A stretch of 60,584 nt of DNA from Steroidobacteraceae bacterium (GTDB lineage: Bacteria; Pseudomonadota; Gammaproteobacteria; Steroidobacterales; Steroidobacteraceae): positions 1 through 60,584 of the forward strand of contig JAQSWD010000040.1 in the NCBI GenBank assembly GCA_029266835.1, in the 5' to 3' direction. A program made the position numbers and the translations under genes. Under the pieces are notes generated by a model. It made no database searches and was not told where the DNA came from. It saw only the letters and a list, made by a program, of their open reading frames with translations. Shown here piece by piece: positions 34,702-42,687 of this stretch (position 1 is the stretch's first letter; each line of letters begins with the position of its first letter).

Positions 34702-35526
34702 CTACTCTCCGAGGATGCGATCGAGCTCGGCGCCGGGCAGGATGCGGCCGAGATAACCGAAGGTGCCGGTGGTGGCGACTTCGCGCGCGGCATCGGCCAG
34801 GCCGGTGAGGGCGGCGCGATAGGTGGTGGTGGCCAGGCTGATCCGGCGCACGCCCGCGTCGGCGAGTTCCGCGACGCTGAACGATTTACCCGGAATCGCG
34901 ACCATGAAATTGACCGGTTTGCTGACCGAGCGGCAAACCGTGCGCACGGCGTCGAGACTCGGGAGACCGGGGGCGAACAGCACGTCCGCGCCGGCTTTCT
35001 CGAAGGCCTGCAACCGGCGGATCGTGTCGTCGAGATCGGGCCTGCCGTGCAGGAAGTTCTCGGTGCGGGCCGTCAGCGTGAAAGGAAATGCCAGCGCCCG
35101 CGCCGCTTCCACTGCTGATGCAACCCGATCTACCGCCAGCGAAAAATCGAAGATGGGATCCGCGGCGCGTCCGGTGGTGTCTTCGATGGAGCCGCCGACC
35201 AGCCCCGCTTGGGCCGCGAGCCTGATGGTGAGCGCGGTGTCCGCGGGCGCGGGGCCGAAGCCGTTCTCGAGATCGCCGGACACCGGCAGCGGGGTGGCTT
35301 CGCAGATGATGCGCGCCTGCGCCAGCACTTCGTCGCGCGACACCTGGCCGTCGCGGCGGCCGTAGGTGGCCGCGGTCGCGGCGCTCGAGGTGGCCAGCGC
35401 CTGAAAGCCCAGTGAGCCGAGCAGGCGGGCTGACCCGCCGTCCCAGCAATTCGGGATGACGAAAGTGCCGCGTTCATGCAGCGCGCGAAATGCGCGGGCG
35501 CGTCGCGCCTGGTTCTGATCGTCCAT
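34702..35526 (-). CDS. Isocitrate lyase/PEP mutase superfamily enzyme
   Basis: A 274-residue TIM-barrel protein of the ICL/PEPM superfamily. It has FVIPNCWDGGSARLL, SGDLENGFG for metal binding and GGSIEDTTGR. The KKCGH-type loop of true (methyl)isocitrate lyases is absent, replaced by YGRRDGQV, so it is more likely an oxaloacetate decarboxylase-like or phosphonate-related lyase than an isocitrate lyase. The start at ATG 35526 fits the family length. Its stop is 1 base before the GH10 start. Confidence 0.85.
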   Translation of the reverse strand: MDDQNQARRARAFRALHERGTFVIPNCWDGGSARLLGSLGFQALATSSAATAATYGRRDGQVSRDEVLAQARIICEATPLPVSGDLENGFGPAPADTALTIRLAAQAGLVGGSIEDTTGRAADPIFDFSLAVDRVASAVEAARALAFPFTLTARTENFLHGRPDLDDTIRRLQAFEKAGADVLFAPGLPSLDAVRTVCRSVSKPVNFMVAIPGKSFSVAELADAGVRRISLATTTYRAALTGLADAAREVATTGTFGYLGRILPGAELDRILGE

Positions 35527-35588
35527 GGGGCCCCCGGAGTCGTGAAGGCACAGTCTAGCGACGCCCGCGGCCCGACCCAAGAGCGGTG

Positions 35589-36719
35589 TCAGTCCAGCCG
35601 CTTCTTGAAGCGCGCCACCGCGATGGCGAGCATGACCACGATGAACACGCCAAGCTTGGCCAACTGCGGCCACACCTCGGGCAGATCCGCGCCGCGCAAC
35701 ATGATGCCGCGGATCATCACGTTGAAATGCGTGAGCGGCAGAACCTGTGCGATCCACTGTGCCACTTCGGGCATGCCCTCGAACGGGAACATGAACCCGG
35801 AGAGCAGGATGGACGGCAGCATGGTGACGAAGGCCAGCTGGAACGCCTGGAACTGGGTCTGCGCCAGCGTCGACACGAACAGGCCGAGGCCGAGCGACGC
35901 GGCGATGAACATCAGCGTGGCGCCGTACAGATGCAGCAGGCTGCCCACCACGGGCACGGTGAACAGTGCCGAGCCCACCACGAGAATGAGCGTGGTCTGG
36001 ATGAGGCCGATGCCCACGTAGGGCAGTAGTTTGCCCACCATGAGCTCGAGCCGGCCCAGCGGCGTGGCGATAAGCAACTCGAGATTGCCGCGCTCGCGTT
36101 CGCGCACGATGGCGCCCGAGGTGAACAGCACCATGGTCATGCTGAGGATGACGCCGATGAGCGCCGGCACGATCTGCACGGCGGTGCGTTTCTCCGGGTT
36201 GTACAACGTGCGGATCTCGATGCGCCGCGGCGCCATGCGTTTGCCGCCCGCATACGGACCCTCGCCATGACGCGCGAGCATCGGCATCTGCGCGATGCCG
36301 CCGGCCACGCCCGAGAGGCTGGGTTGTGAGCCGTCCACGAGTATCTGCACCACGGGCCGCGTCTGCGATTGCAGCCGGCGCTCGAAATCGTGCGGAATGA
36401 CCACGGCCATGCTGGCGCGGCCTTCACGCATCAGGCGATCGAGTTCGGCCGACGAGCCGGTGATGTAGCGCACCTTGATCACCTGCGTGGCGCGCAGCTG
36501 CGCCAGGAACTCGCGCGACATCGACGTATTGGCCTGGTCCTGCACCACCGTGGCGATGTCGCGCACGTCGAAGTTGATGGCGAAGCCGAACAGCAGCATC
36601 TGCATGAGCGGCACGCCGACGATCATCCCGAAGGTGACCCGGTCGCGCGACAACTGGCGGATCTCCTTGACCGCCACGGCGCGCAGGCGGCGAAACGACG
36701 CGCGCAGCCTAGCGACCAT
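35589..36719 (-). CDS. ABC-2 exporter permease (YhhJ/YbhS-like)
   Basis: A 376-residue ABC-2 permease. It has an N-terminal helix, a large extracytoplasmic loop (about 45-180) and five C-terminal helices, with the family block GNLELLIATPLGRLELMVGK. It starts 11 bases inside the ATPase gene. Operon order is nadC, membrane-fusion lipoprotein, ATPase, permease. Only one permease gene is present, so the channel is probably a homodimer. Substrate is unknown. Confidence 0.9.
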   Translation of the reverse strand: MVARLRASFRRLRAVAVKEIRQLSRDRVTFGMIVGVPLMQMLLFGFAINFDVRDIATVVQDQANTSMSREFLAQLRATQVIKVRYITGSSAELDRLMREGRASMAVVIPHDFERRLQSQTRPVVQILVDGSQPSLSGVAGGIAQMPMLARHGEGPYAGGKRMAPRRIEIRTLYNPEKRTAVQIVPALIGVILSMTMVLFTSGAIVRERERGNLELLIATPLGRLELMVGKLLPYVGIGLIQTTLILVVGSALFTVPVVGSLLHLYGATLMFIAASLGLGLFVSTLAQTQFQAFQLAFVTMLPSILLSGFMFPFEGMPEVAQWIAQVLPLTHFNVMIRGIMLRGADLPEVWPQLAKLGVFIVVMLAIAVARFKKRLD

Positions 36720-37680
36720 TGCGCTTCTCGCGGCCCGTGGCCACGACGAACACGTCTTCGAGGCTGGCATGCGTGGGTTCGATGCGCGCACCGATGCCGT
36801 GACTCGCCAGCAATGCACGCAGCGCGTCGCCGGCTCCGCCCTGGCGACGATCCGCGAGTACGCGCAGGCGGATGCCGAGCTGCGTGACGCCGTGAACCCA
36901 CGGCAGTTCGCGGATCAGGCGCGGAGCCTCGCTGCCGTCGGCGCCTTCGATCTCGTAGACATCGGCGTCGACCGCGTTCATGAGATCACGCGGGCTGCCT
37001 TCGGCGACCAGCCGGCCCTCGGCGAGGATGGCGAGACCGTGGCAGCGCTCGGCTTCGTCCATGTAGTGAGTCGAGACCAGGATGGTGGCGCCGCGTTCCG
37101 CGAGCTGGAACAGTCGTTCCCAGAAATCGCGACGGCTCTGCGGATCGACGGCGCTGGTGGGTTCGTCGAGCAGCAGCAACTCCGGCGAGTGCAGCGTGGC
37201 CGCGGCCAGCGCCAGGCGCTGCTTCTGGCCGCCGCTCATGGTGCCCGCGCGTTGATTGCGCAGCTGCTCGAGGTCGTATGTCTGCCGCTGCTGTGCGATG
37301 CGGCCGGCCACGTCGCCGTCCAGGCCATAGAGATCGGCGATGAACCGCAGGTTCTCGTCCGTGGTCAGGTCTTCCCACAGCGAAAACTTCTGCGGCATGT
37401 AACCCAGGCGCCTGCGGATGGCCTCGGCGTCGTCCACCACCGAGAGCCCGAAGACCTCGGCGTGCCCTTCGCTGGGCAGCAACATGCCGCACAACATGCG
37501 CAGCGTGGTGGATTTCCCGGAACCGTTGGGACCCAGGAAGCCATAGATGCGGCCCGACGGAATGTCGAGATCGATGTGATCCACGGCCGTCTTGGCGCCG
37601 AATTTTCGCGTGAGCTGCCGCGCGGAGATCGCAGTCCGTGCGGGAGCGTTCACTTCGCTCCCGTCATCGCGCGCCTTCAT
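36709..37680 (-). CDS. ABC exporter ATP-binding protein (YbhF/YhiH-like)
   Basis: A 323-residue single ABC ATPase. It has Walker A GPNGSGKST, signature MSGGQKQRLAL, Walker B LLLLDEPTSAVD and switch His in STHYMDEAERC. A C-terminal extension of about 90 residues after the core is typical of ABC-2 exporter ATPases. It overlaps the upstream membrane-fusion gene by 17 bases and the downstream permease by 11, consistent with a single transcription unit. Confidence 0.93.
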   Translation of the reverse strand: MKARDDGSEVNAPARTAISARQLTRKFGAKTAVDHIDLDIPSGRIYGFLGPNGSGKSTTLRMLCGMLLPSEGHAEVFGLSVVDDAEAIRRRLGYMPQKFSLWEDLTTDENLRFIADLYGLDGDVAGRIAQQRQTYDLEQLRNQRAGTMSGGQKQRLALAAATLHSPELLLLDEPTSAVDPQSRRDFWERLFQLAERGATILVSTHYMDEAERCHGLAILAEGRLVAEGSPRDLMNAVDADVYEIEGADGSEAPRLIRELPWVHGVTQLGIRLRVLADRRQGGAGDALRALLASHGIGARIEPTHASLEDVFVVATGREKRNGR

Positions 37681-38659
37681 CGAGGGGCAGCGCCAGCGTG
37701 ACGTCCACCGGAACGCCCGAGGGCAACGAGCGTGCCTCGGCGTCGTCGAACACGACTTCGGCGAGGAAGGACAGCCGCGAGCGGTCGGCGGCGGTCAGCG
37801 AGTAGTAAGGCGTGAACTCGGCTTCGCTGGCGATGAATCGCACCTGGCCCTGGTAGGTGCGATCGATACCGTCGACGCGCAATGTCGCCTCGGTGCCTGG
37901 CTTCACCTGCGCGCGCAGCGGCGCGGGCACGTGGATGCGCGCGTACGGCGCTTCATCGGCCAGGAGCACCGCCACCGTTGCGCCGCGGGCGGGTTTCTCG
38001 CCGACGTGAAAGGGCAACGCATCGAGCGTGCCGGCGATGGGCGCGCGCACCTCCAGCCGGGCGGACGAAGTCTCGAGACCGCGCAGCGTCGCGCGCAGGT
38101 TGTCGGCCGCCTGTTGCGCCTGCGCAAGCTGTTCCTCGCGCGTGCCTTCCTGCAGTTCGCGCAGGTCCGACTCGGCTTCGTGCAGGCTGGCCTCGGCGGC
38201 ATTGGCGGCGGCCATCTGGCGATCTGCTTCGGAACGGCTCACCAGGTTCTGTTTCACGAGATCCAGCAGCCGGTCGCGCTCGCGTACCGCGTCGTCGCGT
38301 TCGGCCCTGGCGCGGTCGCGGCGCGCCGCCGCCGCGCGGATGCTGGTGACACGCGGTCCGTTCCGGAGCTCTGCCACGCGTGCTTCGGCCTGCGCCAGCT
38401 GCGCGCGCGCGGCGTCGAGTTCGGCCGCAGAAAGGGCGCGGTCCTGCACGACGATCACATCGCCGGCCTTGATCCGTGCGCCTTCGGCGAAGGGGAGGGT
38501 GACGATGAACTCGTCGGCTTCCGCGGCGAGCTCGACCCTGTCGCGTTCGACGGTGCCGGGCAGGGTGTCCTCGTCGTGTTGCGCGCAGCCGGCCGCGAAC
38601 ATCAGCGCGAGTGAGAGTATCGCCGCGCCCGGGGACGTGGCGGCGCGCGGGAGTTTCAT
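37664..38659 (-). CDS. HlyD/membrane-fusion-type periplasmic lipoprotein
   Basis: A 331-residue periplasmic adaptor. A signal peptide ends in a lipobox (FAAGC), so it is probably lipid-anchored. A lipoyl-like beta-barrel half follows, then a long alpha-helical coiled-coil hairpin at about 80-210 rich in Ala, Arg and Glu, and a second barrel half. It links the ABC permease to the outer envelope. It overlaps nadC by 4 bases upstream and the ATPase gene downstream. Confidence 0.9.
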   Translation of the reverse strand: MKLPRAATSPGAAILSLALMFAAGCAQHDEDTLPGTVERDRVELAAEADEFIVTLPFAEGARIKAGDVIVVQDRALSAAELDAARAQLAQAEARVAELRNGPRVTSIRAAAARRDRARAERDDAVRERDRLLDLVKQNLVSRSEADRQMAAANAAEASLHEAESDLRELQEGTREEQLAQAQQAADNLRATLRGLETSSARLEVRAPIAGTLDALPFHVGEKPARGATVAVLLADEAPYARIHVPAPLRAQVKPGTEATLRVDGIDRTYQGQVRFIASEAEFTPYYSLTAADRSRLSFLAEVVFDDAEARSLPSGVPVDVTLALPLDEGAR

Positions 38660-39543
38660 CCGCCGAACTCGAAGCGCATGGAAAGGTCGACGGCCTTCAC
38701 GTGTTTGGTGATGCCGCCGATGGAGATGAAGTCCACGCCCGTCTGCGCGATCTCACGAACGGTCTCGAGCGTGACGCTGCCCGAAGCCTCGAGTCTGGCG
38801 CGGGATCCGCCGGCGCGGTTGCGCTTCACCGCCTCGCGCATGTCGGCGAGACTGAGCTCGTCCAGCATGACGATGTCGGCGCCGGCCTTCAGCGCCTGGT
38901 CGAATTCATCGAGCGACTCCACTTCGACTTCGACCGGGATGCCCGGAGAAGTTCGCCTGGCGGTCTCTATCGCCTGGGCAATGGAACCCGCGGCCACGAT
39001 GTGATTCTCCTTGATGAGCACCATGTCGAAGAGGCCGAGGCGGTGGTTCTGCGCGCCGCCGCAGCGCGCGGCGTATTTCTGAGCCAGGCGAAGGCCGGGA
39101 AGAGTCTTGCGCGTATCGAGGATGCGGCAGCCGGTGCCGGCGACCGCTTGCGCATAGGCGCTGGCGGCGGTCGCGGTGGCGGAAAGCGTCTGCAGGAAAT
39201 TCAGCGCGGTGCGCTCGCCGGTGAGGATGGGGCGGGCGGGCCCGGCAAGTTTCAGCAGTACCTGATCCGCCGCGACGGGCTCCCCATCGTGAGCCTGCCA
39301 GTCGAGCCGGATGGCGGGATCGAGCTGGCGGAACGTGGCCTCCACCCAGTCGGTACCGCAGAGGATGGCAGGTTCGCGCGCGATGATGCGCGCGCGAACC
39401 TGCTGAGAGGCGGGAACCAGTGCGGCGGTGACGTCGCCCGCGCCGATGTCCTCGGCGAGGGCGCTGGCGACCTGCCGCGTGATGACGTCGTTAGGAACCC
39501 TCTCGATCAGAAGGGGAGGCCGTGCGTCGCGCCGCCCATGCAC
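38656..39543 (-). CDS. nadC: Nicotinate-nucleotide pyrophosphorylase (carboxylating)
   Basis: A 295-residue quinolinate phosphoribosyltransferase of NAD synthesis. It forms nicotinate mononucleotide from quinolinate and PRPP. Family blocks are present: [47 protein letters not shown] and the terminal ISIGGITKH. The GTG at 39543 overlaps the preceding gene by 37 bases; no better start is evident, so the exact N-terminus is uncertain. Its placement as first gene of an efflux operon is unusual. Confidence 0.93.
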   Translation of the reverse strand: MHGRRDARPPLLIERVPNDVITRQVASALAEDIGAGDVTAALVPASQQVRARIIAREPAILCGTDWVEATFRQLDPAIRLDWQAHDGEPVAADQVLLKLAGPARPILTGERTALNFLQTLSATATAASAYAQAVAGTGCRILDTRKTLPGLRLAQKYAARCGGAQNHRLGLFDMVLIKENHIVAAGSIAQAIETARRTSPGIPVEVEVESLDEFDQALKAGADIVMLDELSLADMREAVKRNRAGGSRARLEASGSVTLETVREIAQTGVDFISIGGITKHVKAVDLSMRFEFGG

Positions 39544-40118
39544 AGCAGCATGGGGAATGAAAGGATGAAGTTCGTTCGCGACGCATAAAGGGCAGTCTTG
39601 CGCGCTTTCGCCTTCTCCTCATCGGTCGCAGGCTTGATGCCGAGCACTTTCTTCTGATTGGGCCAGATGATCCCCCACACGTTGAACAGCATGATGGTGC
39701 CCAACCAGGCGCCCACGCCGATAACGAGGTGGTAGAAGCTTCCGCCTTCGATCGTTGAGCCCAATGCGAACGCGTGCACGAAGTTCTTTTCGAGCAACCA
39801 GGCACCAGCCAACCACGTGATCAGCGCCGTCCAGCGGAACCAGAACAGGGCGCGCGGAGCCACGTACTTGCCGATCGCCGCGGGGCCCGGGCCGCCCTTG
39901 TCCTCGGTGGCGGCGGCCATGGCGGGAACCTGCACCGCATTCAGGTAGTACAGGAGGCCGATCCAGAACACGCCGGCCACGATGTGCACCCAGCGCGCCA
40001 GGGACTGGGCCTGGAATGTGAATTGGCCGTCGGAACCGATGTCGATGGCCAGTGAGACGAGGACGGCAAGGATGATGCCCGTGACGAGGGCGTACCGATG
40101 ATTCGTGAATATTTTCAT
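39507..40118 (-). CDS. Urate-oxidase-N (PuuD-like) membrane protein
   Basis: A 203-residue protein with four or five membrane helices. It matches the N-terminal membrane domain of PuuD-type urate oxidases: [31 protein letters not shown] and [19 protein letters not shown]. The family often ends in a cytochrome c domain, which is missing here; this protein ends right after the last helix. No purine-degradation genes are near, so its activity is uncertain and it may be a quinone- or haem-linked membrane protein. Confidence 0.8.
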   Translation of the reverse strand: MKIFTNHRYALVTGIILAVLVSLAIDIGSDGQFTFQAQSLARWVHIVAGVFWIGLLYYLNAVQVPAMAAATEDKGGPGPAAIGKYVAPRALFWFRWTALITWLAGAWLLEKNFVHAFALGSTIEGGSFYHLVIGVGAWLGTIMLFNVWGIIWPNQKKVLGIKPATDEEKAKARKTALYASRTNFILSFPMLLCMGGATHGLPF

Positions 40119-40214
40119 TGTCTTATTTCTCCCCGATAAGCGGTTTGAAGAATAGGGGACAGGCCCCCATAATTCAACGCAGCCCCAATTGACGAATCGA
40201 TCGCGGGTTTATTG

Positions 40215-40703
40215 ATGGAACGCCCGCAATCCCCCTGCATCAAAGTCTGTGTACTGGCTCCCGGCGGCCGATGCACGGGTTGTTTGCGCACCCTCGATGA
40301 AATCGCCGCGTGGAGCTCGATGAGCGCCGAGCAGCAATGGGCTGTGGTCAGGACGCTCGCAGACAGGAGAAGAGAAGTGGCTGAAGATGTTGTATCCCGC
40401 ATCAAGACTCATATTTCGACGAGCCCCGCCGTGCTGTTCATGAAGGGCACGCCGGATTTCCCGCAGTGCGGTTTTTCGGCGCAGGCCGTGCAGGCATTGC
40501 GCGCCTCGGGCGTGAATTCCTTTCATGCCGTGAACATCTTCGAGGATCCCGAGCTGCGTGAAGCGCTCAAGAAGTTCTCGAACTGGCCTACCTACCCGCA
40601 GCTGTACGTGAATGGCGAACTGCTGGGCGGCTGCGACATCGTGCTGGACATGTATCGCAGCGGAGAGCTCAAGAAGGTGCTCTCCGAGGCTGGCGCGGCC
40701 TGA
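40215..40703 (+). CDS. grxD: DUF1289-Grx4 monothiol glutaredoxin fusion
   Basis: A 162-residue fusion in one open frame. Residues 1 to about 52 are a DUF1289 domain with the pattern SPCIKVC...GRCTGCLRTLDEIAAWSSM. Residues about 56-162 are a complete Grx4-type monothiol glutaredoxin, with the CGFS active site in FPQCGFSAQAV and NWPTYPQLYVNGELLGGCD. Grx4 binds a bridging 2Fe-2S cluster and passes it on. DUF1289 is a small Cys-rich domain probably also involved in metal binding. A frameshift joining two separate genes would normally break frame, which is not seen here. Confidence 0.87.
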   Translation: MERPQSPCIKVCVLAPGGRCTGCLRTLDEIAAWSSMSAEQQWAVVRTLADRRREVAEDVVSRIKTHISTSPAVLFMKGTPDFPQCGFSAQAVQALRASGVNSFHAVNIFEDPELREALKKFSNWPTYPQLYVNGELLGGCDIVLDMYRSGELKKVLSEAGAA

Positions 40704-40726
40704 GATCACGGTGCCTTGAAGCTCAC

Positions 40727-40784
40727 GGTGCCGGGTGAGGAAAGTGGGGAAAGAGGACTTTCCCCACTTTCCTCACCCGGCACC
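40727..40784. terminator. Perfect 27-bp hairpin between convergent genes
   Basis: Arms 40727-40753 and 40758-40784 are exact reverse complements (GGTGCCGGGTGAGGAAAG...) around a 4-base loop. It lies between the stop of the Grx4 fusion (+) and the stop of rnt (-). On the position it could be a bidirectional terminator, but the arms are long and lack a clear U-tract, so a REP/REPIN-type repeat is equally possible. Confidence 0.6.
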
Positions 40785-40798
40785 TTTAACCGGCACCA

Positions 40799-41494
40799 TC
40801 AAGCTTCCTCGCGGTCGGGGCTGAACAGCGCCTGCGCGCGGATATCGGCGCTTCGCCACGTGCCGTCGAGCGCGTTGCACACCTCGCAGAAAATGTCGGC
40901 GGTGCGTTCGGCGTCGTAACGCGCGGAGTGGGCCTCACTCGAATCCCAGGTGAACCCGCAAACCTGCGCCGCCTTGGCGAGCACGGTCTGTCCGAAAGCG
41001 GCGCCCGCGAGCGTGGCGGTGTCGAAGCACGAAAACGGGTGGAACGGATTGCGCTTGATGTCCGCGCGCGCGACCGCGGCATTGAGAAAGCCCAGATCGA
41101 ATGCCGCGTTGTGGCCCACGAGCACGGCGCGCCGGCAATCCTGAGCCTTCATCACGCCTCGCACCTCGGTGAAGATGCGGCCCAGCGCGTCTTTCTCCGG
41201 TAGCGCAGGTCGAAGCGGATGAAACGGATCGATGCCATTCACCGCCAGCGAAGCCGCTTCGATGTTCGCGCCCTCGAATGGCCGCACGTGGTACGAATGC
41301 GATTCGCCGCGCTGCAGCCGGCCGTCGGGCCCGAACTGGATCATCACCGCGCAGATTTCCAGCAACGCATCGGTGGCGCAGTTGAAGCCGCCGGTCTCCA
41401 CGTCGATGACCACCGGCAGGAATTGCCGGAAGCGGCGGCTCATCAGCGGCGGAGGCGCCGGCGTGAGATTTTCGGGCGAGCCGGGTGAGTCCAC
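40799..41494 (-). CDS. rnt: Ribonuclease T
   Basis: A 231-residue DEDD-family 3'-5' exonuclease that trims tRNA and other RNA 3' ends. Exo motifs are seen: VIDVETGGFN (I), GHNAAFDLGFL (II) and HSARYDAERTA (III). NPFHPFSCFDTATLAG also matches RNase T. Start is GTG 41494, overlapping the pyrC stop by 1 base (TAGTG), which supports coupling; ATG 41443 is an alternative that would trim 17 residues. Confidence 0.92.
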   Translation of the reverse strand: MDSPGSPENLTPAPPPLMSRRFRQFLPVVIDVETGGFNCATDALLEICAVMIQFGPDGRLQRGESHSYHVRPFEGANIEAASLAVNGIDPFHPLRPALPEKDALGRIFTEVRGVMKAQDCRRAVLVGHNAAFDLGFLNAAVARADIKRNPFHPFSCFDTATLAGAAFGQTVLAKAAQVCGFTWDSSEAHSARYDAERTADIFCEVCNALDGTWRSADIRAQALFSPDREEA

Positions 41495-42528
41495 TACGTC
41501 ACCATCTGCCAGCGCACGGTCTCGCCCGCGCGCATGGGCACCAGCGCGCCGCCATCCTTCGAATAAGGGTAGTTAGCGGGCGGTGACCAGTCGCGTTTCG
41601 CCAGGCGAATGCGGTCGGTGTTGCGCGGCAGCTGGTAGAAATCGGCGCCGAAATCCGCGGCGAAACCTTCGAGCTTGTCGAGCCTGCCCACGCTCTCGAA
41701 AGCCTCGGCGTACAGCTCGATGCCCGCGTGGGCGGAGAACATGCCGGCGCAGCCGCAGGCGTTTTCCTTGGTGCGCTGCTCGTGCGGCGCACTGTCGGTG
41801 CCGAGGAAGAAGCGCGGATCGCCGCTGGTCGCGGCGGCGAGCAGCGCCTCGCGGTCAGACTCGGTTTTCAGGATGGGCAGGCAGAAGTAATGCGGCCGGA
41901 TGCCGCCCTCGAAGATGGCGTTGCGGTTGTGCAGAAGGTGCTGAGGGGTAATGGTGGCGCCTACGCCGGCGCGCGCGCCTTTGACGAATTCCACCGCGCG
42001 CGCCGTGGTGATGTGCTCGAACACCACGCGCAGCTTCGGGAACCGTTGCAGCGTGGGCGCCAGCACTTCATCGATGAACCGATGCTCGCGGTCGAACACG
42101 TCCACGTTGCCCGTCACCTCGCCGTGCACCAGAAGGGGCAGGCCGGCTTCACTCATGCGCGCGAGCACATCGTCAATTCGCCTTATGTCTGTCACACCCG
42201 AGTCGGAGTTCGTCGTGGCGCCGGCGGGGTACAACTTGCAGGCCTTGACCCACCGCGATTGGCTCGCCACCTCGATTTCCGATGCGTCGGTGCGATCTGT
42301 CAGATAAAGCGTCATCAGCGGCGAAAACGCGCTGCCGGGCGGCAGGGCCGCGAGGATGCGATCACGATAAGCGAGGGCCTGCGCGGTGGTGGTGACCGGA
42401 GGCTTGAGATTGGGCATGACGATGGCGCGCGCGAACCGCGCCGCGGTAAACGGCACCACGGCGGCCATGGCAGCACCGTCACGCAGGTGCAGGTGCCAGT
42501 CATCGGGGCGGCGGATGTCGATTTCCAC
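41494..42528 (-). CDS. pyrC: Dihydroorotase, PyrC type
   Basis: A 344-residue zinc dihydroorotase of pyrimidine biosynthesis, close in length to E. coli PyrC. The metal site includes DWHLHLRDG at the N-terminus, the carbamylated Lys in KACKLYPAGAT, HGEVTG, FEHITT and the Asp in FLGTDSAPH. Expected to be constitutively expressed; the operon continues into rnt. Confidence 0.95.
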   Translation of the reverse strand: MEIDIRRPDDWHLHLRDGAAMAAVVPFTAARFARAIVMPNLKPPVTTTAQALAYRDRILAALPPGSAFSPLMTLYLTDRTDASEIEVASQSRWVKACKLYPAGATTNSDSGVTDIRRIDDVLARMSEAGLPLLVHGEVTGNVDVFDREHRFIDEVLAPTLQRFPKLRVVFEHITTARAVEFVKGARAGVGATITPQHLLHNRNAIFEGGIRPHYFCLPILKTESDREALLAAATSGDPRFFLGTDSAPHEQRTKENACGCAGMFSAHAGIELYAEAFESVGRLDKLEGFAADFGADFYQLPRNTDRIRLAKRDWSPPANYPYSKDGGALVPMRAGETVRWQMVT

Positions 42529-42558
42529 TCGTAAGCTGCTGTAGGGACTGGGGTTTGC

Positions 42559-42587
42559 TTGACCGCGAGGCGCTAAGAAACGATCAT
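42559..42587 (+). promoter_or_regulatory. Candidate sigma-70 promoter of the aceE operon
   Basis: TTGACC at 42559-42564 (5 of 6 to the -35 consensus) and GATCAT at 42582-42587 (4 of 6 to -10) are separated by 17 bases. The region is the only intergenic space upstream of aceE, and about 100 bases separate the -10 from the start codon. Assignment is by consensus only. Confidence 0.35.
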
Positions 42588-42687
42588 ACCGCGCCTTGTT
42601 TTCCCCGCTCCCTCACCTCATTTTCAACGCGGCGCATGCTAGCACAGCGCGCGCGCTTTCCTTTGCTTTGGCGCCTGTCGGCGATGG

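Noticed and set aside
34702-35526. True isocitrate lyase or methylisocitrate lyase
   Set aside because: The KKCGH catalytic loop is missing, so only the superfamily can be named.
40149-40162. GGGGACAGGCCCC-like dyad between 40119 and 40214
   Set aside because: The arms are only about 4 bases. It resembles the GGGGAC end of the repeats, but too weakly to call a copy.
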